From Stenotrophomonas aracearum (GTDB taxonomy: Bacteria > Pseudomonadota > Gammaproteobacteria > Xanthomonadales > Xanthomonadaceae), in assembly GCF_031834615.1 (NCBI RefSeq), contig NZ_CP115543.1:3111001-3175000 (forward strand): a DNA stretch of 64,000 nt. The letters run 5' to 3'. Positions 10,401-22,708 of the stretch are shown one piece after another. Position numbers and translations under genes: made by a program. Position 1 is the stretch's first letter. Each line of letters starts with the position of its first letter. The notes beneath the pieces are model-generated. The model worked only from the letters and a program-made list of their open reading frames with translations, searched no databases and was not told where the DNA came from.

Positions 10401-10661
10401 CGCGATCGAGAGCAGCTGGTTGTCCGACAGGCCCTGCTCCCGGCGCCAGATCCGGAATCGCTCACCGTCGAACCGGGCCAGGCCATCGTCGGTTGCGAAC
10501 CACAGATAGCCGACGCGGTCTTCCACCACCTGGTGCACCGCGTTGGACGGCAACCCGTCGGCGGTGGTGAAGCGCACGGCATTGGGCGGTGCCGCGCGCG
10601 CAACGCCGGCACACAGCAGGACGGCCAGCAGCACGGCCACGCAGCGCAGGCGCGAATGCAT
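7473..10661 (-). CDS. Hybrid sensor protein C with degenerate ATPase domain
   Basis: A 1062-residue paralogue of D with signal peptide (LAVLLCAGVARA), propeller repeats (DGLPSNAVHQVVEDRVGYLW), Y_Y_Y domain (YRFRVCGLDREWI), a membrane helix, HisKA and receiver. HisKA is intact: His721 in LGHEIRTPLTG. The HATPase is not: the N-box reads QLMDTVGRTLGRR (both Asn gone), the G1 box reads FDAAGRVAP, and no GxGLGL box exists. The receiver keeps LLVDDD, VDTDLPG and LRKPV, but the switch Thr is Cys (LAMCGQ). ATG 10661, preceded by GAGG, was chosen; GTG 10673 would overlap the stop of B as GTGA. The open frame runs further upstream only as a shadow of B. It probably cannot use ATP itself but could accept phosphate in trans. 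Confidence 0.88.
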   Translation of the reverse strand: MHSRLRCVAVLLAVLLCAGVARAAPPNAVRFTTADGLPSNAVHQVVEDRVGYLWFATDDGLARFDGERFRIWRREQGLSDNQLLSIAVDSDDQLWIGTAHGQLMRMSADRSHIVHFDRTRYPALANAAIGVLLPTPEGAVWFGSRDAGLFRLGPDQRLRQFLPALRGDGLPDRRVDHLALTADGTLWVGTPRGLVRWREGRFISAPAVLADAPVSALLVDAEGDLWVGSAAGPWRWTRAGRLDPVDASTGTRALGLSRRGGPWLGDDAQVWRPGAEPVPEVAVAPLGSPDRPQFRTAMEDRHGSVWLLGRHLGVWRLPPHWQHFQPIDPMPAGAPAASGVLLDPDRSPVQLACADGSRWRLDAAIIERHPPDGAAPQRWRWNALEKAPPSGPLALHCDGGAGLWWGGRHGLARWHAGRFHPVPGVEGDVTALHGVDAATLWVASPERVSRYQIQDGVARPGVQVDARQGLPAVRLVSLAADAHGAVWASSARGLLRLRPREGLVRLYTRSEGVPDAVINAQLQPAGTQMLAVDRHGRATRFDPMGLAARRSEPALVVERVQLYRDGALQTLPPAAVIPLRPGDRDLQVSVRLLGAPVHARQQYRFRVCGLDREWIRVGRSGTRGFARVPPGEHRLEFQARLADGSWSSTQALLLQVERSGWYHPVLEGARVGAGVLLVGVGAWAALRRVARGRRADASSQRLALTLRSAQAKAHYLATLGHEIRTPLTGVLGMSELLLASPLHAAQRRSLEQIRAGGQALLARVDAALDEARLEAGCAPLQPIDFDVVAVHRQWLARQVVASCRRGTALALCLHVEAGARAHGDPQRLAQLMDTVGRTLGRRTGAGRVVLQVAWRLGRDGLLLAFDAAGRVAPRGGRAAVMPTPSADALCAALAAAERLAGALGGALRVHAAEGRQWRVQVSLPMPAVAGHEGGGGDTAAGRVLLVDDDRAAAVAGCALLGAQGMQAVHATNALSALTELTGGGFDAVLVDTDLPGLDGVDLLGLLRATHPDTPVLAMCGQARPGLAGRVLAAGGGDLLRKPVSATTLRQALRRTEPFTIPS

Positions 10662-10669
10662 CGCCTCGA

Positions 10670-14164
<3,495 letters not shown>

Positions 14165-14301
14165 CGTTCAGCGCAGCGTGATCGTTCTCATTGCTGCAAC
14201 GGTAGAGCGTTCATCGGCCGCGCGCAGCGCCGGACCTGTAACGGCGTCACACTCGGGCGAATCAAGTTTTGAATGGATTTCGCGTTTTCAAATTGCGTTG
14301 C

Positions 14302-17300
14302 CTATGGCGAGATCGTCGCATCCGGCGTTCCGCGACGCTTCGCGCAGGCCTGGGCGATCGCCGAGACCAGCAGGTCGCCGGTCACCGGCTTGCGCAGGAA
14401 GCCGTCGAAGCCGGCCGCCAACACCTGCTGTTCGGCGTACGCATCCGAGCGCGCAGTCACCGCGATCAACGGCAGCGCGTAGCCCATCGCCCGTAGCTGC
14501 CCGGCAATGGCGATGCCGTCCAGCGCGGGCAGGTCGAGATCGAGCAGGCCTACGTCGAAACGACCGGCGGCCACTTCCGACAACGCGGCCAGGCCGTGCA
14601 ACGCGTGCACGACCGCGTGGCCGCGCGCGCGCAGCAGGCCGGCGATCACCTCGGCCACGGTCGCGTCGTCCTCCACCAGCAGGATCCGCAGCGGCGGCAG
14701 GACCACCGGGCTGCCATCGGGGACCGCCGGCGATCCTGCGCCAGGGCGCTGGCACCACGGCAGCGGCAGGTGCACGGAGAAGCGCGCGCCCTGTCCGGGC
14801 TGGCTGTCGATCTCGATCCGGCCGCCCATCGCCACCGCCAGTTCCTGGCAGATCGCAAGACCCAGGCCGCTGCCGCCATAGCGCGAGGCCGTCCGCGGAC
14901 CGTCGGCCTGTTCGAAACGATGGAACAGGCGTTCCTGCTGGTCGCGGTTGATGCCCGGGCCGGTGTCGGAGACCTCGAAGACGACGCCATTGCCGTGTTC
15001 GACCAGCTCGATGCCAAGCCCGACATGGCCGTGTTCGGTGAACTTGATCGCGTTGCCGAGCAGGTTCATCAGGATCTGGCGGACGCGCATCTCGTCGCCA
15101 CTGAGCTGGACCGCGCCCGGCAGGGTGAAGCTGCGTTCGTAGGCCAGCCCCCGGTGGTGCGCCATCGGCTCCATCAACGCATCGACCTGGGCCAGCATCG
15201 AAACCAGGTCGAACGGCCGGATGTCCAGCTCCAGGCGCCCCGCTTCAATGCGCGCCAGGTCGAGCGCGTCGTTGACCAGCCGCAGCAGGTGGGCGCCGGC
15301 ATGCTGGATCGAGGCCGCATACCCGCGCTGCAGTTCGTCCAGCGGCGTCGCCAGCAGCAGCTCGCTCATGCCCAGCACGCCGGTCATGGGCGTACGGACC
15401 TCATGGCCCAGCGTGGCCAGGAAGCGGCTCTTGGCCTGCGAGGCCTGCTCGGCGATCTGCTGCTTGTGTACGGTCAGCTGCCATTGCTGGCGCCGGCGCA
15501 GGCGCGCGCGGGCGAAGGCGGCCACCGCGGCCACCAGCAGCAGCCCCAGCATGACGTAGCCCAGGATCGCCCAGCTGCTGCGCCACCACGGCGGCTGCAC
15601 GCGCACACTGATGGTGCGCGACGACGTCCAGTCGCCATGCGGCGTGGCCGCCTGCACGTCGATGGCGTACTCGCCGGAAGGCAATCGCGACAGCAGGCGT
15701 TCGCCGTCAGCGTTCTGCATCACCCAGTTCTGGTCATACCCGGACACGCGGTAGCGGTAGCGGTTGCCCATCGGGCTCGCATAGGACAGCAGCCGCGCGG
15801 AGATGATCAGGTCGCGGTCGTCAGGGCCGAGCAGCAGCGGCGCGTTGACCGGCAGCGACTGCTGGCCCTCGGCGTCGTCGCGGCGCACCTGGATGTTGTC
15901 GATGACCAGCTGCGAGGGAGGCAGCGCCAGGTCCGGTGCGTTCGGGTCGAACGCCACCAGCCCGGTGGCGGTCACCGCCAGCACGCGACCGTCGGTCCCC
16001 ATCACCGGTGGGCGCCCACTGAACTCGATGTCCGGCAGGCCGTCGCGCTCGCCATACACGCGCAGCCGGCGCTCGCGCGGATGCCAGCTCACCAGGCCGC
16101 GCGGCGTGGTCGCCCAGACCTGTCCGTCCCGGCCCAACGCCAGGCCGCCGATCGACACCGGCGGCATGCCCTGGCCGGCGCCGACGCGCTCGCGCAGGGT
16201 CATGGACAGGCCATCCCAGCGGTAGCGCTCCAGGCCGCCCTTGCGCGCCAGCCAGGCTTCGTCCGGGCTGATCCAGACCATGTCATGGATGTTCCCCGGG
16301 GCGACGCCCGGGACCCGTTGGAAGCGATCGTCCTGCCAGCGCAGCAGCCCCATTTCCCCCAGGTCGCCCATGATCCAGAGCTGGCCGCGCGGATCGAACA
16401 GCATCTGTTCCACCGGCACGTCGACCAGGCCGCGGTCGGCGTCGACGCGGATCTCGTCGAGCAGCGTGCCGTCAGCGGCGCGGCGTTGCACGCCGAGGTT
16501 GGTGATCGCCAGCCACACCTCGCCATCCGGGGCCTGGCGGATCAGCTCGATGCGCTGGCGCACGTCGGTACCGCTGCCGATCTTCCACTCACGCAACTGG
16601 CCGCTGCGCGGCTGGTACAGCCCCAGCCGCCCGGCGCGGCCCAGCCAGAGCGCGCCGTCAGCACGGGGCAGCACCGAGCGCACCGCACCCACGCCGAGCT
16701 GCTTTTCAGCTGCGATCTGGCGCAGGTGTCCGCCCGCGTCGAGCAGGTACACGCCGTGCGCGCCGGCAATGTAATAGTCGTTGCCGGCCGCGGCGGCGCT
16801 GAGCAGGTAGGCGCTGTCCAGCGGCTTGCCGTCGAGCTGGTACCACGTGGAGAAGCGCTTCCAGTCCGGCGGCAGGTAGGCCAGTCCCTGGGTCAGCATG
16901 GCGAACCACAGCCCGCCTTCATGGTCCTGCAGCATGTCCAGCACGCCGCTGCGCTCGGTGAGGAAGCCGCTGCCGGCATCGCCGGCGAGCAGGCGCACGC
17001 GGTGCTCGTCGCCGCGGTACAGGCCGTCGGCGGTGCCGAGCCAGTAGCCGCCGTTGCGGTCGTGCACGACCGACGCGGCGCGCACGTCGGCGCTGGGCGT
17101 CCAGGGCGCCGGGCGCACGCTGTCGTCGCTGCCGATGCGGAACAGGCCGCCCTGGGTGCCGGCCCACACGGTGCCGTCGCGGTCGCGGGTCAGGCGGAAC
17201 ACGCTCTTGTCGCCCAGCACGTCCGCGGCGATGCGGGTGAACCCGGTGCCGTTCCAGCGCGCGACGCCGCTGCCAGTGCCGACCCAGACCCGCCCCTGCG

Positions 17301-17880
17301 GGTCGGACAGCATGCTGTAGATGGTGTCGCTGGGCAGGCTGTCCGGATCGGCGGGGTCGGCGCGGTACCGCACCAGGCTGCCGTCTTCGTCGCGGCGGCA
17401 GATGCCATGCGCGTTGGTGCCTATCCACAATGCCTTGCCGGCATAGGCGAGCGACCAGAACTGCCCCTCGCACAGAACGCTGATGTCGGGGAACTGCTCG
17501 AAGTGCTTGCGGTCCGGTCCCAGCATGCTCAGGCCGCCGCCATTGCTGCCGACCCAGACGCGGTCCAGCGGATCGACCAGCAACGTTTCGATTTCATTGC
17601 TGGGCAGCGAGCCGGGATCATCCGGCTCATTGCGCCATACCCGCAGGCCGACCCCGTCGACCCGCGCCAGGCCATCGTCGGTGGCCGCCCAGATATAGCC
17701 CTGGCGGTCCTGGGCGAGCGCCAGCACCATGCGCGACGGCATGCCTTCGGCGGCACCGAAGCGGCGCATGCGCGGTGTTTCTGCCGATGTCCCTGCGGCC
17801 CACAACGCCGACGGTACGGCACATGCGGCCAGTACCAGCAGCACGATGCCTGCCCGCCAACCGCGCGCGCTCAACGCCAT
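14302..17880 (-). CDS. Hybrid sensor kinase A (propeller–Y_Y_Y–HisKA–HATPase–REC)
   Basis: A 1192-residue hybrid histidine kinase, the first of four tandem paralogues. Signal peptide ([18 protein letters not shown]), periplasmic propeller from [23 protein letters not shown] domain ([14 protein letters not shown]), one membrane helix, HisKA with His826 in [11 protein letters not shown], intact HATPase ([28 protein letters not shown]) and an intact receiver ([25 protein letters not shown]). ATG 17880 was chosen because GGGAG precedes it at good spacing and the signal peptide starts there; the longer open frame upstream lacks support. The 137 bp between A and B is AT-richer than its surroundings and may hold a separate promoter for B. 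No output regulator gene is adjacent. Confidence 0.92.
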   Translation of the reverse strand: MALSARGWRAGIVLLVLAACAVPSALWAAGTSAETPRMRRFGAAEGMPSRMVLALAQDRQGYIWAATDDGLARVDGVGLRVWRNEPDDPGSLPSNEIETLLVDPLDRVWVGSNGGGLSMLGPDRKHFEQFPDISVLCEGQFWSLAYAGKALWIGTNAHGICRRDEDGSLVRYRADPADPDSLPSDTIYSMLSDPQGRVWVGTGSGVARWNGTGFTRIAADVLGDKSVFRLTRDRDGTVWAGTQGGLFRIGSDDSVRPAPWTPSADVRAASVVHDRNGGYWLGTADGLYRGDEHRVRLLAGDAGSGFLTERSGVLDMLQDHEGGLWFAMLTQGLAYLPPDWKRFSTWYQLDGKPLDSAYLLSAAAAGNDYYIAGAHGVYLLDAGGHLRQIAAEKQLGVGAVRSVLPRADGALWLGRAGRLGLYQPRSGQLREWKIGSGTDVRQRIELIRQAPDGEVWLAITNLGVQRRAADGTLLDEIRVDADRGLVDVPVEQMLFDPRGQLWIMGDLGEMGLLRWQDDRFQRVPGVAPGNIHDMVWISPDEAWLARKGGLERYRWDGLSMTLRERVGAGQGMPPVSIGGLALGRDGQVWATTPRGLVSWHPRERRLRVYGERDGLPDIEFSGRPPVMGTDGRVLAVTATGLVAFDPNAPDLALPPSQLVIDNIQVRRDDAEGQQSLPVNAPLLLGPDDRDLIISARLLSYASPMGNRYRYRVSGYDQNWVMQNADGERLLSRLPSGEYAIDVQAATPHGDWTSSRTISVRVQPPWWRSSWAILGYVMLGLLLVAAVAAFARARLRRRQQWQLTVHKQQIAEQASQAKSRFLATLGHEVRTPMTGVLGMSELLLATPLDELQRGYAASIQHAGAHLLRLVNDALDLARIEAGRLELDIRPFDLVSMLAQVDALMEPMAHHRGLAYERSFTLPGAVQLSGDEMRVRQILMNLLGNAIKFTEHGHVGLGIELVEHGNGVVFEVSDTGPGINRDQQERLFHRFEQADGPRTASRYGGSGLGLAICQELAVAMGGRIEIDSQPGQGARFSVHLPLPWCQRPGAGSPAVPDGSPVVLPPLRILLVEDDATVAEVIAGLLRARGHAVVHALHGLAALSEVAAGRFDVGLLDLDLPALDGIAIAGQLRAMGYALPLIAVTARSDAYAEQQVLAAGFDGFLRKPVTGDLLVSAIAQACAKRRGTPDATISP

Positions 17881-18021
17881 CGAGTTCTCCCTGTAGGCGG
17901 CGATTGTCACACAGCGGGCGGTACTGCGCGCCTGGGGGCGCCACGATCTGTTGCAGCCATGGAGCTGCCGGGCATCACGGGGCAGCGCGTATGATCGGCC
18001 CAGCCCTGAACGGAGCCGGCC

Positions 18022-18705
18022 GTGATCCATCGCCTGACCCTTGCCCTGCTACTGTGCGCGACCCCGTGGGTAGCGTCCGCCGCGCCCGAGACCTACCGGC
18101 TCGACCCGGTGCACACGCGGGTGCTGTTCGCGGTGGAGCATGCGGGCTTCTCGCAGGCGCTGGGTACGGTGTCCGGCAGTGAGGGCACGCTGGCGTTCGA
18201 CCCGGACGACTGGCGCAGCGCGACGCTGTCGGTCAGCGTGCCGTTGCAGCGCCTGGACCTGGGCGACGACAAATGGAACACGGCGGCGCTGGCGCGCAAC
18301 CTGCTGGATGCAGAGCGGTTTCCCGAGGCACGCTTCGTGTCGAACCGCATTGAACCGGTCGATCCTACGCATGCCCGGGTGATCGGCGAGCTGACCCTGC
18401 ATGGGGTGACCCGCGAGGTCACGCTGGAGGTGACGCTCAATGCGGTCAAGCGCCACCCGATGCCGCCGTTCCGCCGCACGGCGGGCTTCTCGGCGACGAC
18501 CACGCTCAGCCGCAGTGCGTTTGGCGTGGATGCGTGGCCATCGATGATCGGCGATGAGGTGCAGCTGCGGATCGAGGCGGAAGCGGTACGTGATCGTTCG
18601 GCCGCCGATCCGCAGGACACACCGTCCGTCGAAGAGCCGGGAACTCCGGCGCCGACCGATGACTCGGACACTTCACCTTCGCCAGCCGGGACGCGCTCGC
18701 CATGA
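18022..18705 (+). CDS. YceI-family periplasmic protein (first copy)
   Basis: A 227-residue exported protein: signal peptide ending WVASAAP, then a YceI lipocalin-like barrel starting [20 protein letters not shown] with the family pattern of a thick strand-rich domain to about residue 185. YceI proteins bind long isoprenoids such as ubiquinone precursors in the periplasm. The last ~35 residues are a Pro/Ser/Asp-rich tail not usual for the family. Start GTG; the stop overlaps the cytochrome b561 start (ATGA), so the two are translationally coupled. A TATGAT box lies at 17990–17995, without a clear −35. Confidence 0.9.
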   Translation: MIHRLTLALLLCATPWVASAAPETYRLDPVHTRVLFAVEHAGFSQALGTVSGSEGTLAFDPDDWRSATLSVSVPLQRLDLGDDKWNTAALARNLLDAERFPEARFVSNRIEPVDPTHARVIGELTLHGVTREVTLEVTLNAVKRHPMPPFRRTAGFSATTTLSRSAFGVDAWPSMIGDEVQLRIEAEAVRDRSAADPQDTPSVEEPGTPAPTDDSDTSPSPAGTRSP

Positions 18706-19274
18706 CCATCCGAAACACCTCCGACCGCTGGGGCAACGTCAGCCAGGGCCTGCATTGGCTGATCGCGCTGTTGATCCTGCTGCTGGGCATCGTCGGGCTG
18801 ACCATGGGCGAGCTGCCGCGTACGCCGAAGTATTTCTGGGTATACACGGCGCACAAGTCGCTGGGCATCACGGTGCTGGCGCTGGTGGCGCTGCGGCTGG
18901 GCTGGCGCGTCTACGCCGGTGCGCCGGAACCGGTGCCGGGTACGCCGAGCTGGCAGGAGCGGATCGCGTCGGCCACGCATTGGCTGCTGTATGTGCTGAT
19001 GTTCGCGCTGCCGCTGTCGGGCTGGATCTACGATTCGGCCAGCGGGCTGCGCCCGTTTCGCTGGTTCGGGCTGGTGGAGATGCCCAAGGTGGTGGCGCCG
19101 AACCCGGGCGCGGCCGAGATTTCGCATGCGATCCACGAGTGGGGCTTCTGGCTGCTGATCGCGGTCGTGGTCGCGCACGCGGGCGCGGCGCTGTACCACC
19201 ATCTGTTCCAACGCGATGCCACGCTGGCGCGCATGCTGCCGCAGGGCTGGCTCACCTCCCCCCAGAAGGATTGA
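18702..19274 (+). CDS. Cytochrome b561-family membrane protein
   Basis: A 190-residue, four-helix di-haem b-type cytochrome of the inner membrane (CybB-like). Candidate haem-ligand histidines lie in helix contexts: GLHWLIALLILL (N-terminal), YTAHKSLGITVLAL, ATHWLLYVLMF and IAVVVAHAGAALYHH. Such proteins exchange electrons between quinol and periplasmic acceptors. It lies between two yceI genes, overlapping the first by 4 bp and 2 bp before the second, so the three form one operon; this pairing of YceI with b561 is known from E. coli (yceI–yceJ). Confidence 0.93.
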   Translation: MTIRNTSDRWGNVSQGLHWLIALLILLLGIVGLTMGELPRTPKYFWVYTAHKSLGITVLALVALRLGWRVYAGAPEPVPGTPSWQERIASATHWLLYVLMFALPLSGWIYDSASGLRPFRWFGLVEMPKVVAPNPGAAEISHAIHEWGFWLLIAVVVAHAGAALYHHLFQRDATLARMLPQGWLTSPQKD

Positions 19275-19276
19275 CG

Positions 19277-19849
19277 ATGACCATCAAGCTCACCTCTCCC
19301 GCCGCCGTAGCCGCTGCGCTGGCCGGCCTCATGGCCACTGCGCCGGTGCTGGCCGCCGACTATGAGCAGGCGCCGGGCGCCGGTTCGCACCTGGCGTTCG
19401 CCACCAAGTACGACGGCGAGACCTTTACGGGCAGCTTTCCGGGCTTTTCGACCCGGCTGAGCTTCGACCCGGCGAATCCGGCCGCGGGCTCGCTGGACGT
19501 GACCATTCCGCTGGCCGGGGCAAAGAGCGGCAACAGCGACCGTGATTCGACCCTGCAGGGGGCGGAATTCTTCAACGTGGCCAAGTTCGCCGAGGCGCGT
19601 TACACCGCCAAGGGCTTCACCAAGGTTGCCGAGGGCAAGTACGAAGCCAAGGGCACGCTGGAGCTGCGCGGGGTGAGCAAGCCGGTGACCCTGAGCTTCG
19701 AGTGGAAGCCGGGCGCGAATCCGGTGCTGACTGGCAAGGCTACGGTCAAGCGCCTCGACTTCGGTGTGGGCGAAGGTGATTGGAAGGACACCAAGACCAT
19801 TCCGAACGAGACTGCGATCAGTACGGTGGTGAAGTTCCAGGCGAAGTAA
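19277..19849 (+). CDS. YceI-family periplasmic protein (second copy)
   Basis: A 190-residue exported YceI protein: signal peptide (AALAGLMATAPVLAA), then a single YceI domain with FSTRLSFDPANPAAGSLDV and KGTLELRGVSKPVTLSFEW. It lacks the Pro/Ser tail of the first copy and is the more typical member. ATG with GAAGGA upstream. Third gene of the yceI–cytB561–yceI operon; a large GTAG palindrome follows directly after its stop and probably ends or protects the transcript. Confidence 0.92.
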   Translation: MTIKLTSPAAVAAALAGLMATAPVLAADYEQAPGAGSHLAFATKYDGETFTGSFPGFSTRLSFDPANPAAGSLDVTIPLAGAKSGNSDRDSTLQGAEFFNVAKFAEARYTAKGFTKVAEGKYEAKGTLELRGVSKPVTLSFEWKPGANPVLTGKATVKRLDFGVGEGDWKDTKTIPNETAISTVVKFQAK

Positions 19850-19857
19850 CCCCTGAT

Positions 19858-19933
19858 GCGTAGTGCCGGCCGCCGGCCGGCTCCTCGCATGACCCGGGAC
19901 CCCGTGGAGCCGGCCGGCGGCCGGCACTACGCG
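19858..19933. repeat. Double SMAG (GTAG) element forming a long inverted repeat
   Basis: Two facing GTAG units make a palindrome of some 27-bp arms (GCGTAGTGCCGGCCG… and its complement) with a ~22-bp centre. It lies between the convergent yceI and glutaredoxin-like genes. The TAG of the right-hand head, read on the minus strand, is the stop codon of the glutaredoxin-like gene. Confidence 0.85.
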
Positions 19934-20145
19934 GTGAAGGCTGCCACTTTCTCCGTATCGAATGGCCAGTCCAGCTCACGGCCTTTCGCATCTCTGAGTA
20001 CCGGGACCCGGACCCCATATTGGGATTCGAGGTCCGCGTCATCATCAATGAACACAGTCTCCAGCCCCCTGACCCGGGCCTGGGCCAGTACGGCCAGGGC
20101 CTGGTCGCAGAGGTGGCAGTCGTCGCGCTGGTAAAGAATGAACAT
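19927..20145 (-). CDS. Small glutaredoxin-like protein
   Basis: A 72-residue thioredoxin-fold protein, MFILYQRDDCHLCDQALAVL at the N-terminus, with the redox-type CxxC motif CHLC at residues 10–13 and the cis-Pro region YGVRVPVLRD. It belongs to the short glutaredoxin-like (DUF836-type) group. ATG 20145 was chosen because the fold begins there; the longer frame upstream has no family similarity. It is divergent from sdaA with a ~100-bp shared upstream region. Partner and substrate are unknown. Its stop is part of a GTAG repeat. Confidence 0.88.
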   Translation of the reverse strand: MFILYQRDDCHLCDQALAVLAQARVRGLETVFIDDDADLESQYGVRVPVLRDAKGRELDWPFDTEKVAAFTA

Positions 20146-20243
20146 TTGGCTCCAGATCGTCGGAAAATGCTGCGCCGCAGCCAGGCCGCGCGCCGGGGAC
20201 AGCATAGAATAGCGCTCCATCCGATACCCGCAGTTTGGCAATC

Positions 20244-21626
20244 ATGGCTGTCAGCACGTTCGACGTTTTCAAGATCGGCATTGGCCCGAGCTCCTCGCAC
20301 ACCGTAGGGCCGATGAAGGCTGCCGAACGCTTCGTGCACCGCTGGCTGCTGGACCCGGGCTGCCTGCAGGACGTGGTGCGCATCCGTGCGGATGTGTACG
20401 GTTCGCTGGCCCTGACCGGGCGCGGCCACGGGACCGACAAGGCGGTGCTGCTGGGCCTGGAGGGCCAGCGTCCGAACATGATCGATCCGGACATCATTCC
20501 CGATACGCTGGAACGCATCCGCAGCACCAAGCGGATCCGGCTGATGGGTACCCATGAGATCGCCTTCGACGAGAAGCGCGAGCTGGGCCTGAACAAGCGC
20601 CAGAAGCTGCCGTACCACACCAATGGCATGCGCTTCACTGCGTACGACGCGCAGGAGCAGGTGATCGCCACGCGTGATTATTACTCGGTGGGCGGTGGCT
20701 TCGTGGTCAACCAGGACGATGCTGCCGACGACCGCATCGTGCCGGATGAGACCCCGCTGCCCTACCCGTTCAAGAGCGGCGACGAGCTGCTGGCGCAGAC
20801 CGCGCGCAGCGGGCTGAGCATCGCGCAGCTGATGTTCGAGAATGAGAAGTGCTGGCGCAGCGAAGACGAGATCCGCGAGCAGCTGCGCGAGATCTGGAAC
20901 GCCATGCAGGCCTGCGTGACCCGTGGCATCCGCCAGGAAGGTACGTTGCCGGGTGGGCTCCATGTGTCGCGGCGCGCGCCGGCGCTGTACCGCGAGCTGT
21001 CGTCCAAGCCGGAAGCGGCGATGCGCGACCCGCTGACCACGCTGGACTGGGTGAATCTGTACGCATTGGCGGTGAACGAGGAAAACGCGGCCGGTGGTCG
21101 CGTGGTGACCGCGCCGACCAATGGAGCGGCCGGGGTGCTGCCGGCGGTGCTGCATTATTTCGACCGGTTCTGCCCGGGCGCGAACGAACAGCGCGTGTTC
21201 GATTTCCTGCTGACCTCGGCGGCGATCGGCATCCTGTACAAGGAGAACGCGTCGATTTCGGGCGCGGAAGTGGGCTGCCAGGGCGAGGTGGGCGTGGCCT
21301 GTTCGATGGCAGCCGGTGGGCTGGTCGCGGCGTTGGGAGGCAACCCCAGCCAGATCGAGAATGCGGCCGAGATCGGCATGGAGCACAACCTGGGCCTGAC
21401 CTGCGACCCGATCGGCGGGCTGGTGCAGATTCCGTGCATCGAGCGCAATGCAATGGGTGCGGTGAAGGCGATCAATGCGTCGCGCATGGCGATGCGTGGT
21501 GACGGCAAGCACAAGGTGTCGCTGGACAAGGTCATCAAGACCATGCGCGACACCGGCCGCGACATGCAGGACAAGTACAAGGAAACCAGCCGCGGTGGGC
21601 TGGCGGTGAACGTCATCGAATGCTGA
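20244..21626 (+). CDS. sdaA: L-serine dehydratase (single-chain, 4Fe-4S)
   Basis: Deaminates L-serine to pyruvate and ammonia, using an iron-sulfur cluster. It is 460 residues, like E. coli SdaA. The N-terminal beta domain shows [19 protein letters not shown]; the C-terminal alpha domain has the cluster-region cysteines in [17 protein letters not shown] and [22 protein letters not shown] 20244 was chosen over an in-frame TTG three codons earlier. A possible −10 (TAGAAT, 20205–20210) lies upstream in the gap to the divergent glutaredoxin-like gene. No regulatory protein is adjacent. Confidence 0.96.
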   Translation: MAVSTFDVFKIGIGPSSSHTVGPMKAAERFVHRWLLDPGCLQDVVRIRADVYGSLALTGRGHGTDKAVLLGLEGQRPNMIDPDIIPDTLERIRSTKRIRLMGTHEIAFDEKRELGLNKRQKLPYHTNGMRFTAYDAQEQVIATRDYYSVGGGFVVNQDDAADDRIVPDETPLPYPFKSGDELLAQTARSGLSIAQLMFENEKCWRSEDEIREQLREIWNAMQACVTRGIRQEGTLPGGLHVSRRAPALYRELSSKPEAAMRDPLTTLDWVNLYALAVNEENAAGGRVVTAPTNGAAGVLPAVLHYFDRFCPGANEQRVFDFLLTSAAIGILYKENASISGAEVGCQGEVGVACSMAAGGLVAALGGNPSQIENAAEIGMEHNLGLTCDPIGGLVQIPCIERNAMGAVKAINASRMAMRGDGKHKVSLDKVIKTMRDTGRDMQDKYKETSRGGLAVNVIEC

Positions 21627-21674
21627 TGTAATGCGCGGGCGGTTATGCTCCAGTCTCCCCCACTGGAGACCGCC

Positions 21675-22667
21675 ATGCGCATCCTGGCTGCCACCCTGCT
21701 TGCCTGCCTGCCCCTGACTTCGTTCGCTGCCGAGACCTACGACGAACGCCTGCAGGGATTCGATTACGGCTGGCCGGTCAATACCTTCCGCTTCGAGTCG
21801 CAGCGCCAGCCGCTGGAAATGGCCTATCTGGACGTGGCGCCAACGGGCGCCGCGATGGCCGGCACGGTGGTGCTGCTGCATGGCAAGAATTTCTGCGCCG
21901 GTACCTGGCGCGACGCGATCACGGCGCTGAGCGCAGCCGGTTACCGGGTGATCGCGCCGGACCAGGTGGGCTTCTGCAAGTCCAGCAAGCCGGAGCGGTA
22001 CCAGTATTCGTTCGGGCAGTTGGCAGCCAATACCGAAGCGTTGCTGGCCCATTTGAATCTCGACAGCACCCAGGTGAACCTGGTCGGCCACTCCATGGGC
22101 GGCATGCTGGCCGCGCGATTCGCGCTGATGTATCCGCAGCAGCTGCGCACGCTGGCGCTGGTCAATCCGATCGGGCTGGAAGACTGGAAGGCCAAGGGCG
22201 TGCCGTGGCGCAGCGTGGATGCCTGGTATGCCAACGAGTTGAAGACCAGCTTCGACAGCATCAGGAAGTACCAGCTGGACGTGTACTACGGCGGCGACTG
22301 GACCCCGGAATACGAACACTGGGCGCGCATGCAGGCCGGCATGTACGCCGGTACCGGCAAGCAGGCGGTGGCGTGGAGCCAGGCGCTGACCTCGGACATG
22401 GTGTTCAACCAGCCGGTGGTGTACGAACTGCCGAACCTGCGCGTGCCGACGACCCTGTTCATCGGGCAGAAGGACCGCACGGCGATCGGACGCGACCTGG
22501 CGCCGCCGGCATTGAAGGCCACACTGGGCGACTACCCCGCGCTGGGCAAGGCCGCTGCAGCCGCGATTCCCGGTGCGACGCTGGTGACCTTCGACGACCT
22601 GGGACATTCGCCGCAGGTGCAGGATCCGAAGCGGTTCAATGCGACGTTGTTGAAGGCGCTCAGATAA
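21675..22667 (+). CDS. Secreted alpha/beta hydrolase
   Basis: A 330-residue alpha/beta-hydrolase with a signal peptide (ILAATLLACLPLTSFAA). The oxyanion region VVLLHGKNFCAGTWRD and nucleophile elbow GHSMGGMLAARFAL (Ser) are clear; the acid is likely in FIGQKDRTAIG and the His in FDDLGHSPQVQDP. It resembles proline iminopeptidase- or esterase-like periplasmic hydrolases, but the substrate cannot be told. ATG 21675 with GGAG upstream is preferred over ATG 21645. It stands alone between sdaA and the convergent methionine operon. Confidence 0.88.
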   Translation: MRILAATLLACLPLTSFAAETYDERLQGFDYGWPVNTFRFESQRQPLEMAYLDVAPTGAAMAGTVVLLHGKNFCAGTWRDAITALSAAGYRVIAPDQVGFCKSSKPERYQYSFGQLAANTEALLAHLNLDSTQVNLVGHSMGGMLAARFALMYPQQLRTLALVNPIGLEDWKAKGVPWRSVDAWYANELKTSFDSIRKYQLDVYYGGDWTPEYEHWARMQAGMYAGTGKQAVAWSQALTSDMVFNQPVVYELPNLRVPTTLFIGQKDRTAIGRDLAPPALKATLGDYPALGKAAAAAIPGATLVTFDDLGHSPQVQDPKRFNATLLKALR

Positions 22668-22681
22668 CGGGGGTCGGGTGG

Positions 22682-22708
22682 GTAGAGCCACGCCCTGCGT
22701 GGCTCTAC
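22682..22708. repeat. SMAG palindrome with 12-bp perfect arms
   Basis: GTAGAGCCACGC–CCT–GCGTGGCTCTAC, a perfect hairpin between the convergent hydrolase and hom genes. Both ends carry GTAG heads; the minus-strand TAG is the stop codon of hom. It can serve as a bidirectional RNA-stabilising or terminating hairpin. Confidence 0.88.

Noticed and set aside
14596..17994. 1132-codon plus-strand frame across sensor A
   Set aside because: Antisense shadow; all family motifs are on the minus strand.
17881..18030. N-terminal extension of sensor A
   Set aside because: No family similarity, and a strong SD plus signal peptide support ATG 17880.
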